From assembly GCF_017873395.1 (NCBI RefSeq), contig NZ_JAGGKC010000033.1, positions 1-38,614 on the forward strand: a stretch of DNA of 38,614 nucleotides. Direction: 5' to 3'. This stretch comes from Youngiibacter multivorans. GTDB lineage: Bacteria; Bacillota; Clostridia; Clostridiales; Clostridiaceae. A program made the position numbers and the translations under genes. This document shows, one piece after another, positions 1 to 6,618 of this stretch; the stretch's first letter is position 1; each line of letters begins with the position of its first letter. The notes below the pieces were generated by a model. It worked only from the letters and a program-made list of their open reading frames with translations, searched no databases and was not told where the DNA came from.

Positions 1-46
1 TTTTATCTGGATAGATACGGTATTCATAGGCTTTATGCTGCAGCAC
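1..46 (-). CDS. tnpB: TnpB (RNA-guided nuclease of IS200/IS605), N-terminal fragment cut by the window edge
   Basis: Only about 15 codons are visible, starting with GTG at 46 and preceded by a strong GGAGGTGAG ribosome binding site (51-59). The peptide MLQHKAYEYRIYPDK matches the conserved opening of TnpB/OrfB proteins, which begin with a K-x-Y-x-Y-R-I-Y-P pattern. TnpB proteins are RNA-guided DNA nucleases related to Cas12 and are encoded after tnpA in IS605 elements. The gene lies 37 bases downstream of the dead tnpA remnant. Whether the rest of tnpB is intact cannot be seen. The call rests on this short motif plus the neighbouring tnpA remains. Confidence 0.75.
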   Translation of the reverse strand, partial: MLQHKAYEYRIYPDK

Positions 47-83
47 TGCACTCACCTCCAGAGATGTCAAAGCTTGAACTGTC

Positions 84-308
84 TCATTTCTTTTTATGAA
101 CCTGTATGTACCTGCGAATTTGCTCCTCGGTGTTTTCAATCTGCAGATGCACATAATCATTATGCGTTTCCATCTACAGAATATACAAATCGTTGTCATC
201 AGCAATCAGATTTAACAAATCCTTCACATATTTCCGCTTGTCTGATCAGATATCATATTGGTACATTACGAGCCAGACCATATGGTACTGGATCGTATAG
301 ACATATCC
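84..308 (-). pseudogene. tnpA: Y1-type transposase TnpA remnant (IS200/IS605)
   Basis: Reading the minus strand in a single frame from 308 gives a recognisable but damaged TnpA. It opens with YTIQYHMVW, like the Y-x-I-x-Y-H-x-V-W start of Y1 transposases. It continues with VKDLLNLIADDNDLYIL, an in-frame TAG, then METHNDYVHLQIE, which corresponds to the M-E-x-M-P-D-H-V-H region with the HUH motif partly lost. It ends RRYIQVHKKK and a TGA at 84-86. There are two in-frame stops (in DI*SD and in YIL*MET), and most of the region between the HUH motif and the C-terminal tyrosine helix is deleted. It cannot encode an active transposase, so tnpB would depend on another copy for mobility. Confidence 0.75.
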
Positions 309-449
309 TCATCCATAATGTATTTTGAAATAAGAACACCTCTGATCCGTTTAGCATTTGAATAATGCATAGCTATTATTCAAGGTGTTTTGTGGTAATC
401 ATTACTTGATATATGCTAATGTTCTAAGCACTGTTTATTTCTTGATTTC

Positions 450-489
450 GCTTGCTAACTCACGACTGAAGTCACGAGTTTGCGCAAGC
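450..489 (-). repeat. Imperfect hairpin at the left end of the IS200/IS605 element
   Basis: GCTTGC (450-455) pairs with GCAAGC (484-489). Inside it AACTC pairs with GAGTT and GACT with AGTC, with two-base mismatches between the blocks. Subterminal imperfect hairpins of this kind are the sites recognised by Y1 TnpA in IS200/IS605 elements. The position, upstream of tnpA and just inside the proposed element end, fits. A run of T on the plus strand follows (490-494), so an alternative reading is a plus-strand terminator. Confidence 0.55.
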
Positions 490-495
490 TTTTTC

Positions 496-978
496 ATCAA
501 GAAGGCTGATGTTATCACTATAAGCATCGGCGGAAACAACATCATGGATGCAGGCGAGAACTTCTTCTCTTCACTGAACAATACTATCGCTGAAGCCAAC
601 ACTGTCGATTTTGTTGCAGATTATCCCAAGATCATCGCTGCAATAAGGGCATTAAATACTGGTGCACGGATCATTGTACAGACTCTATACAACCCCTTCA
701 ATACCATCGCGATTTCAGTCTATGAGGGAGACCCTGCTCTTCAGGCTGAAACCGAAGAATACATCTCAAGGGTAAATGCAGCAATTAATTCAGTCAGTGA
801 TACCAAGTACACAGTAGTCGACATCCACAAGCTTTTTCTCGAGAGTTATGCGAATAAAGGCCTCATGGGTAATATCACTTATTTCTATCCAGCTGCATGG
901 CTTAAGTTCACAAGAGACCCTCATCCTAACCAGACAGGTGAAAACCTTATTGGAAGTAAAGTCATCGCCGCATATTAG
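496..978 (+). pseudogene. SGNH/GDSL-family hydrolase, 3' part, interrupted by the IS element
   Basis: The frame ending at the TAG at 976-978 encodes about 160 residues of an SGNH/GDSL esterase. It starts at KKADVITISIGGNN, which carries the block III glycine and asparagine of the family, and ends with DPHPNQTGENLIGSKV, which carries the block V catalytic histidine. The N-terminal part with the GDS catalytic serine is missing. The codons between 385 and 495 in the same frame do not resemble the family and fall inside the IS left end. I infer that the IS insertion split the gene and that its 5' half lies beyond the left edge. An unrelated in-frame ATG at 385 could still allow a nonfunctional product. 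Substrate is unknown; family members act on lipid or acetyl esters. Confidence 0.75.
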
Positions 979-1070
979 GTGGAGTTGATCACCCACTGGC
1001 ATGTCAGGATTCATTAGGTTACATATGTTCCAATTATCTATTTGTCTTTCATCTGACTTTACGAAAAGCA

Positions 1071-1102
1071 AAAAAGATCAGCCGATTATGGCTGATCTTT
1101 TT
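1071..1102. terminator. Bidirectional Rho-independent terminator
   Basis: AAAAAGATCAGCC (1071-1083) and GGCTGATCTTTTT (1090-1102) form a perfect 13-base stem with A and T tracts on both sides. It lies between the convergent SGNH remnant (plus) and bacterioferritin (minus) and can end transcription from either. Confidence 0.9.
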
Positions 1103-1105
1103 TTG

Positions 1106-1570
1106 CTATACCTGAGTTGTAAGGAATATCGGAACTGTCATGTGTCCAATCTGGTCCTGAAGCTCCTCGATTCCATCCAGATGCATGTCCTCGTCTCCAA
1201 GTATGCTTTCCAGGAGCTCCCTGGTTGCGAAGTCCCTGACTTCTCCAGCAAGTACTATGGCATCATTATATGCCTTTATGGCACCTAATTCTGCAGCGTG
1301 GTCGCTTGCGAGCTGCTTGCTGATGTCGCTTCCGATCTTTATCGGAGCCAGGTTGCTTACTATCGGAATCCCTTCAAGGAAAAGTATCCTTCCGATCAGC
1401 TTTTCAGCATGCTTCATCTCATCGATGGCACGTTTTTCAAAATGCTTGTGCAGCTTCTCATAGCCCCAATTGGCACTCATTTCAGAATGTACCATGTACT
1501 GGTTGACAGCACCAAGTTCATCGGAGAGCAGTGCATTGAGAGCGGTTAATAAATCAGAATTTCCTTTCAT
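1106..1570 (-). CDS. bfr: Bacterioferritin
   Basis: This 154-residue protein is a four-helix iron-storage ferritin with a ferroxidase centre, cytoplasmic, expected to form a 24-mer. Starting at ATG 1570 (GGGGG seven bases upstream), the residues match E. coli Bfr numbering. E18, E51, H54, E94, E127 and H130 are the diiron ligands, and M52, inside DEMKHAE, is the residue that binds the interfacial haem. A TTG two codons earlier (1576) is a weaker start. The length is typical. The gene lies 70 bases downstream of the CMD-like gene on the same strand and ends at a strong terminator, so the two may be one transcript. Its role would be iron storage and limiting peroxide damage. The haem is inferred from Met52 only. 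Confidence 0.93.
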   Translation of the reverse strand: MKGNSDLLTALNALLSDELGAVNQYMVHSEMSANWGYEKLHKHFEKRAIDEMKHAEKLIGRILFLEGIPIVSNLAPIKIGSDISKQLASDHAAELGAIKAYNDAIVLAGEVRDFATRELLESILGDEDMHLDGIEELQDQIGHMTVPIFLTTQV

Positions 1571-1640
1571 TTCCAATCCCCCTATTCTTTTTTGCGGTAT
1601 GAAACAATCAATATTTGAATGACTGTGGGTACTTTAAAGC

Positions 1641-1991
1641 CTATTTGCCCTGATTATCAATGATATCCCTTAATGTGAGCAGTCCTTCCATTGACTTTGG
1701 AAAACCGGAGGTAGGTGCCACAAGGAGTATCGCATGCTCAATCTCTTCTTTAGTACAGCCAGCCTTCAATGCCTTCAGAATATGGGTCCTCAGTGCGTAC
1801 TCATACTGGCCTTCAGTTGAAAGTGCAACCTTGATGAGCCATCTGGTCTTCTCATCAAGCGGTCCACCCTTTTCATGTACTAATTCGCCATATTTTTTAT
1901 ATGCTTCGTAGATTTCTCCATGATTCTTGGTCAGATATTCCAGATTTTCCCTTATGGCTTCACTGTTCTCAACCTGTCTGTCCACTACCAT
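1641..1991 (-). CDS. Carboxymuconolactone decarboxylase (CMD/AhpD-like) family protein
   Basis: This small all-helical protein of 116 residues has the CMD-family pattern: LDEKTRWLIKVALSTEGQYEYALRTHILKALKAGCTKEEIEHAILLVAPTSGFP in summary (residues about 45-98). The lone cysteine falls in the A-G-C-T-K-E-E-I turn. The CxxC pair that makes AhpD an alkylhydroperoxidase is absent, so peroxidase activity is doubtful. The start at ATG 1991 lies very close to its AAAGGGGGA site; GTG at 1985 would have better spacing. It precedes bfr, which suggests a stress-related unit, but the substrate is unknown. Confidence 0.8.
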   Translation of the reverse strand: MVVDRQVENSEAIRENLEYLTKNHGEIYEAYKKYGELVHEKGGPLDEKTRWLIKVALSTEGQYEYALRTHILKALKAGCTKEEIEHAILLVAPTSGFPKSMEGLLTLRDIIDNQGK

Positions 1992-2013
1992 TCCCCCTTT
2001 CCATCCTACCCTG

Positions 2014-2045
2014 ATTATACTACCCGGAGGATACGAAGTTATCCT
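2014..2045 (-). promoter_or_regulatory. Candidate promoter with adjacent palindrome for the CMD-bfr unit
   Basis: On the minus strand there is a perfect TATAAT (+ strand 2014-2019), 23 bases before the CMD start. No good -35 is seen at 17 bases. Instead an inverted repeat, AGGATA-CGAAGT-TATCCT (2028-2045), covers that region, so activator or repressor control is possible. This is inference from pattern only. Confidence 0.35.
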
Positions 2046-2108
2046 GATGTGAATAGTTCAAAGATAATTAACATAAATCACCCTTTGTTCATATGATTAA
2101 ATACCAGA

Positions 2109-3158
2109 TTACTCTCCGTATATGAGGTCATGCAGCAGCTCCCTGTTCTTTGCGAGGTTTATTGAAACCACACTTCTGCCGTCCATATTGGCATATTTCC
2201 AGGTGTTGTCGAATGGTATCCGTCCGTTTCCTGTTGACAGGTCTGATGACTTCATCACATCAAGTCCGAGGCTTAACATTGTCTCTGGCGTGATGTTGGT
2301 CTTCGCATGCTTGAATACATTGTTCAGGAGGGAAGGAAGCTTCAACGGACTGAGGTCAGTCCTTACCTTCGAGTAGATTGCCATCAGCACTTCCCTTTGT
2401 CTCCTTGTCCTTCCGAAATCCCCGTCTCCGGTCTTTCTGTTCCTGCTGTGTACAAGCGCCTGTTCTCCGTTCAGCTTTTGCATACCGTCTTTAACAACAA
2501 CCTTAGCAGAGCTTCCTCCATTGATAAACTGGGCCTCTTTTTTGGTCAGGTTTACCTCTACGCCTCCAAGCTCGTCCACTATGCTTTCAAAACCCTCGAA
2601 ATCCACCAGCACATAGTTCTGTATGTCCAGGCCGAAGTTCTCGTTCACAGTATTTATGAGAAGTCCAATCCCCCCGTAGGAATATGCTGCATTGATCCTG
2701 TTGAAGCCGACACCGGGAATGTTTATCCAGACATCACGCATGAATGAGACAAGACTTATGCTTCCTGTCCTCTTGTTGTAGGACACAAGGAGACAGCTGT
2801 CAGACCTTCCGTTTCCTGCTTCCCCTTCCCTAAGGTCAGAGCCTACAAGCATGATATTCAAAACATCCTCATCTATCCTGTCCTTCTTGTATATCGGCAC
2901 ATCTTCAGAGCCAATGACATCCACTTCATAGTCCACATCGATGTCATGAGGCGTCCCAATAATCTCTTCAAGCTGAGGCGTCTCAGGCGATAAGGTGGGC
3001 GCTGGTCCGTTATCCACTATTTCAACTGGGTCTTTCGCAAGACTAAGTGTCCTGAAGTAAAGGTAGCCAGCTGCTCCCGCTGCAAGCAGCAATAAAGCCA
3101 GTATGACCATTAGAACCCTTCTTCCCATACTTCCGCCCTTATTTCCATTTTCTCTCAT
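2109..3158 (-). CDS. LytR-CpsA-Psr (LCP) family cell-wall polymer ligase
   Basis: This 349-residue membrane protein has one N-terminal transmembrane helix (residues about 13-31) and an extracytoplasmic LCP domain (about 97-290). Family motifs are visible: NIMLVGSD (101-108), the R-S-D at 118-120, FMRDVWINIPG (139-149) with its phosphate-binding arginine, FNRINAAYSYGG (152-163), and the later R-x-R-R-Q-R cluster. LCP proteins transfer teichoic acid or other anionic polymers from lipid carriers to peptidoglycan. The start at ATG 3158 is supported by GGAG eight bases upstream. It is transcribed in the same direction as the pilus locus, but a strong terminator (3347-3376) lies between them, so it is probably a separate unit. 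The exact polymer is unknown. Confidence 0.9.
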   Translation of the reverse strand: MRENGNKGGSMGRRVLMVILALLLLAAGAAGYLYFRTLSLAKDPVEIVDNGPAPTLSPETPQLEEIIGTPHDIDVDYEVDVIGSEDVPIYKKDRIDEDVLNIMLVGSDLREGEAGNGRSDSCLLVSYNKRTGSISLVSFMRDVWINIPGVGFNRINAAYSYGGIGLLINTVNENFGLDIQNYVLVDFEGFESIVDELGGVEVNLTKKEAQFINGGSSAKVVVKDGMQKLNGEQALVHSRNRKTGDGDFGRTRRQREVLMAIYSKVRTDLSPLKLPSLLNNVFKHAKTNITPETMLSLGLDVMKSSDLSTGNGRIPFDNTWKYANMDGRSVVSINLAKNRELLHDLIYGE

Positions 3159-3346
3159 ATCATCATCTCCATGTATATTCCATTAATTTGCTTCCTTCTG
3201 TCTTTATCCATTCTATCACTTCATAATATCACTGGAATCTACGTTTCGGTTACAAATTACCCAGATTCTATATCCGCAAGCCTTTGCTGCCAGCCGATTA
3301 ACATACAATGATTCCAGTGTCTGGTATTTTAACCAAATCCAGAAGA

Positions 3347-3376
3347 AGCCCTGCTGCATTTCTTTGCAGCAGGGCT
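3347..3376 (-). terminator. Terminator of the type IV pilus operon
   Basis: AGCCCTGCTGCA (3347-3358) and TGCAGCAGGGCT (3365-3376) form a 12-base GC-rich stem ten bases after the pilO stop. On the minus strand it is followed by a T-rich TCTTCT stretch. It marks the 3' end of the pilA-to-pilO transcript. Confidence 0.85.
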
Positions 3377-3385
3377 AACTGAATG

Positions 3386-4036
3386 TCAGTCTCCAAACAT
3401 GGCTCCGATGTCTTCATGTCCGATATTCTCCAGATGGAATTCATAGTCGCTATACCTTGAATCAGGCGGCAATGTATTCCTGACATAGGTAGTTAGTCCA
3501 ATTTCAGCCTGTACCATGCCTTCGCCTGCGTCCTGGAGCCTTATCGAATCAACCTGAATGTTCTGACCGGTTATTTTTTCAGCATCCTCAATAAAAGAGA
3601 TAATATCCTTTGCCAACCCTTCGGCAATGAAAGTAATGGAAATTCTCGCAGCTTCGCTTTTTGGAACACTGACCTTATCATCCTTAGCTTTTTCAGCAGC
3701 CTCATCAAAGGCTATATGGATCGGAGCTATTCCTTTTATCGCTGAAAACACGTAGAAGTCATAAACTAGCTGAGCTGTGTCGAGATTGTCAGGCACAACT
3801 TCACTAAAGCCTGAAATCTTTTCTTCATACCCCCCGATCTTCTTTTCAAGTGCTTTTGCTGAAAGATTGTCAGCTTCAAGCTGATTTTTAAGACTTATGT
3901 TTTCTTCACTTGCCTTTGACATCTCGCTTAATGCCTGGATCTTTGGTACTCCGAAAAAACCAAGTAGGAATATGTTTATGGATATGAAGAAGGCGAATAT
4001 TGCGGCCCTTTGCAGCCGGATCTTCTTATTGTCCAT
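3386..4036 (-). CDS. pilO: PilO-like type IV pilus alignment protein
   Basis: This 216-residue protein has a short cytoplasmic start, one transmembrane helix (about 11-31), a coiled coil (about 35-75) and a compact extracytoplasmic domain. That layout and its place right after the PilM-PilN fusion identify it as PilO (GspM-like). PilO pairs with PilN to link the cytoplasmic PilM ring to the pilus machine. Sequence similarity to PilO is weak, as is usual in this family, so the call depends on architecture and gene order. Its start overlaps the end of the upstream gene by 11 bases, indicating translational coupling. The gene is last in the operon and is followed by a strong terminator. Confidence 0.75.
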   Translation of the reverse strand: MDNKKIRLQRAAIFAFFISINIFLLGFFGVPKIQALSEMSKASEENISLKNQLEADNLSAKALEKKIGGYEEKISGFSEVVPDNLDTAQLVYDFYVFSAIKGIAPIHIAFDEAAEKAKDDKVSVPKSEAARISITFIAEGLAKDIISFIEDAEKITGQNIQVDSIRLQDAGEGMVQAEIGLTTYVRNTLPPDSRYSDYEFHLENIGHEDIGAMFGD

Positions 4037-5402
4037 CGGTTGCCTCCCTGTATTTCAGCTCCAGGCGGAACGTCTCTATGGAGTCATCCATCTCGAGGAA
4101 TGATAATTGAAGCGGCTCGAAGACGCCAGTATCGTTTATCGCAAGCACAAGCCTAGCAGCATCAAGTGTGCTGCCCTGAATTTCCCTCATCCTGAATTCG
4201 ATGTCCATTCCTGTCCTGTCTATGGCTATTGAATCAATGCCTATGGTAGAAGGTATGCTTTTCTGGATCAGATGCAGCTTTCCGACAAGGTCGTAATCTT
4301 CATTTTTCAGGTATTCAATTACCATTATCTTGCCTTCCAGAGCTGCAGCCTTTTCCTTAAGGGCAGCAAGTGCGGCTTCAGCCGCTATAACCTCAGAAGA
4401 AGATACCTGGGCAGTCTTCAGTTCAAGCCTTGACCTTAATATACTTTCCATCCCAAGCAAACCGACCTGCAGTAACAGTGTCAGCATCGTCATTGCAGCT
4501 ATCCTATGAAGCATGGTCCTGCAGAATGGAGTGCTCTGGCATCTGCTTCCCGGATATGCATAGTCCAGCTGTTTGCCGAGTATGACCTCGCTTTCCTTCT
4601 GTATCCCGTACAGGTATACGTCTTTCTGCTTCAGCTTGCCTGAATGCTCTGAAATCAGGATACTTCCATCATAGGACAATTCAATTGATGCCCTCACTCT
4701 TTCAGCAGGATCTGAATCTCCTATTATTTCAAGCATCGCTACAGTCTCCCCGAAATTCTGCTTTGAGTAGAAATTAAGGTAATACATGATATTTTCAGTG
4801 ATGCTGTGGAAATCAATACTTTCTGACTCTCCTGACCCTTCCTGTTCAAAGGAAGCCTGCAGGAAGAGGCTATTCCCCCTTACTATGGCAATAGAAGCCT
4901 TTGAACTGGAAATCCTGACTATTGCGGCACTCTTTCCTTTTGCTGCAAAACCAAGGTTCATCATGAGCTCCTGCATGGTGAAAATGTGTTCAACCTTCAG
5001 TGAGCAGAGTTCAATGAAATTCCTGATTCCACGTATGCTCTCCCTTCTCGCTGCAGCAAGGATCATGGTCATCTCATTATTCTGCTTTTCTCTTGAAATT
5101 ACCCTGTAATCCACTGAGTAGTCACCGTGGTCAAGGGCGAAGTATTCCGATGCATTTGTCCTGACAAAGCCTTCGATGTCTCTTGGCTTCATTACGGGTG
5201 TGGTTACTCCCTTGACGACTGTATTCTCATCATCAAGGATAGCTGTCACCTTCTTGAGATTGCAGCTGTTCCTTTCCAGAAAAAACCTGACATCTTCAGG
5301 AGATGTAATATCCTGGGAGTCCAATATTTCAATGGTCCTGCCCTTTCTCAAAAGCAGGATCTCCTTGCTTTCATTTGAAAACCTGATTATTAGTTCTTTC
5401 AT
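4026..5402 (-). CDS. PilM-PilN fusion (GspL-like) pilus assembly protein
   Basis: One 458-residue protein combines what are usually two genes. Residues 1-270 are a cytoplasmic domain with the PilM/GspL-type ASKHA outline (for example the DIEGFVRTNASEYF segment near 75-88 and the MTMILAAARRESI segment near 111-123). The usual D-x-G-x-x-x-x-K phosphate loop is missing at the N-terminus, so ATP binding is doubtful. A transmembrane helix (about 298-318) is followed by a coiled coil (about 320-362) and a PilN-like extracytoplasmic domain (about 365-458). This is the layout of type II secretion GspL. The gene lies between pilC (11-base gap) and pilO (11-base overlap), where separate pilM and pilN would be expected. 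The frame is continuous, with no sign of a sequencing fusion. Confidence 0.75.
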   Translation of the reverse strand: MKELIIRFSNESKEILLLRKGRTIEILDSQDITSPEDVRFFLERNSCNLKKVTAILDDENTVVKGVTTPVMKPRDIEGFVRTNASEYFALDHGDYSVDYRVISREKQNNEMTMILAAARRESIRGIRNFIELCSLKVEHIFTMQELMMNLGFAAKGKSAAIVRISSSKASIAIVRGNSLFLQASFEQEGSGESESIDFHSITENIMYYLNFYSKQNFGETVAMLEIIGDSDPAERVRASIELSYDGSILISEHSGKLKQKDVYLYGIQKESEVILGKQLDYAYPGSRCQSTPFCRTMLHRIAAMTMLTLLLQVGLLGMESILRSRLELKTAQVSSSEVIAAEAALAALKEKAAALEGKIMVIEYLKNEDYDLVGKLHLIQKSIPSTIGIDSIAIDRTGMDIEFRMREIQGSTLDAARLVLAINDTGVFEPLQLSFLEMDDSIETFRLELKYREATDGQ

Positions 5403-5413
5403 GTTTTTCCCCT

Positions 5414-6607
5414 CTACCCGATATTCTGGGAAATGGTAAGTATCGGTACGGCAATGGCAATTATGATGAAGCCTACTATTCCGCCAATGATGAGGATCAG
5501 AAGCGGCTCGATCCTTGCAGTGAGCCTTGCAAGAGACTGCTCCACCTTCCTGTCGTAAGCGGCAGCTACCTTGTACAGCATCTCGTCAAGCCTGCCTGTC
5601 TCCTGTCCTACCCTCATGAGACTGTAAACCATAGGTTCGAAAAGATCCTCAGCCTCGAACGCCTCAGACATTGAGGTTCCTGACATTATTCTTACTATGG
5701 CCTTTTCAAAGCCTGCCTCGACATATCTGTTCCTGATGATATCCTTTGTGGCATTCAGAGCCGTAAACAGAGGTATTCCTGACTTTAGGAATACACCCAG
5801 GCTTCTGGTAACCCTTGATATTATGACTTGTCTCCTGAATTCTCCCATGAGCGGCACCCTTAGTGACAGTGAATCCCGTATGTCCCGAACCTTCAGGCTG
5901 TCCCTTGTAAGGATAAGTGCAATAACAGCTGCAGAAATTCCAATCAGCATAACGGGCCAGTGATTTTCAAACAAGCCGGCAAGGTTCAAAAGGATCCTTG
6001 TAGGAAGCGGCAGGTTTTCCATTGACTCAAACAGGTCCTTGAATGCAGGTACGATGAAGTACATGAAGAACAAGAGAGTCGCAAAGGTTGCAAATATAAG
6101 TATCTTAGGATAGACAGATGCAGCCCTTACCTTGCTTCTTACAGCTACATCCTTCTGGTAGAACTCCTCCATATTTGAGAATATGCCGTCAAGGTCCCCG
6201 GTTGATTCACCTATTCTAACCATATCCACGAGGAGATCAGGAAATTCCCCTGTTTCCTCCATCGATGCTGAGATTGCTTCACCTCTCTTCACCTGTTCAA
6301 GAAGAGCGGTGAATACCTTCTTCTTTTTTGGATCCTTTGCCTGCTCCTCCAGTATTTCAAGGCTCAGCACGACATTTACCCCGGACTGCAGCATCATTGC
6401 CATATGACCGCAGAAGTCCGCTGCATCCTGCTCACGAATCAGCTTTCTCCTTGTTATCAGTTTTTTCTCCTTCTTTTCATCCAAAGAAACAGGTGTAATA
6501 GACAACGCTCTCAGGTTATCAAAAGCAGAGGCGGTGTCAGGAGCTGACAAAACGCCTTTTACCATATTCCTTTTTTCATTCCAGCCCTTGTATCTGTAGC
6601 TTGGCAT
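5414..6607 (-). CDS. pilC: PilC inner-membrane platform protein (GspF family)
   Basis: This 397-residue platform protein transmits the motion of the PilB and PilT ATPases to pilin addition or removal. It has two GspF domains in tandem: the first around DFCGHMAMMLQSGVNVVLSL and the second around VTRSLGVFLKSGIPLFTALN. Three membrane helices are visible (about 172-192, 220-242 and near the C-terminus at 370-393). The N-terminal YRYKGWNEKRN opening is typical of PilC. The length matches the family. The gene lies 11 bases after pilB and 11 bases before the fused pilMN gene, whose ribosome binding site lies in the end of pilC. Operon membership is clear. Confidence 0.93.
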   Translation of the reverse strand: MPSYRYKGWNEKRNMVKGVLSAPDTASAFDNLRALSITPVSLDEKKEKKLITRRKLIREQDAADFCGHMAMMLQSGVNVVLSLEILEEQAKDPKKKKVFTALLEQVKRGEAISASMEETGEFPDLLVDMVRIGESTGDLDGIFSNMEEFYQKDVAVRSKVRAASVYPKILIFATFATLLFFMYFIVPAFKDLFESMENLPLPTRILLNLAGLFENHWPVMLIGISAAVIALILTRDSLKVRDIRDSLSLRVPLMGEFRRQVIISRVTRSLGVFLKSGIPLFTALNATKDIIRNRYVEAGFEKAIVRIMSGTSMSEAFEAEDLFEPMVYSLMRVGQETGRLDEMLYKVAAAYDRKVEQSLARLTARIEPLLILIIGGIVGFIIIAIAVPILTISQNIG

Positions 6608-6618
6608 TTTCTCACACC

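Larger units (their letters stand above)
1..495 (-). mobile_element. IS200/IS605-family element, partial and decayed
   Basis: On the minus strand the order is left-end hairpin, a broken Y1-type tnpA, then the start of tnpB, which runs off the left edge of the window. This is the usual order of IS605-type elements. The right-hand limit is placed at 495 because coding sequence of an SGNH hydrolase resumes at about 496. On the element's own strand the five bases just outside this limit read TTGAT, the target recognised by ISDra2-type elements. The boundary is inferred; the other end and any guide RNA lie outside the window. Confidence 0.75.

Noticed and set aside
35..328. Plus-strand open frame of 97 codons
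   Set aside because: It is antisense to the tnpA remnant and tnpB start, has no ribosome site and no recognisable protein features.
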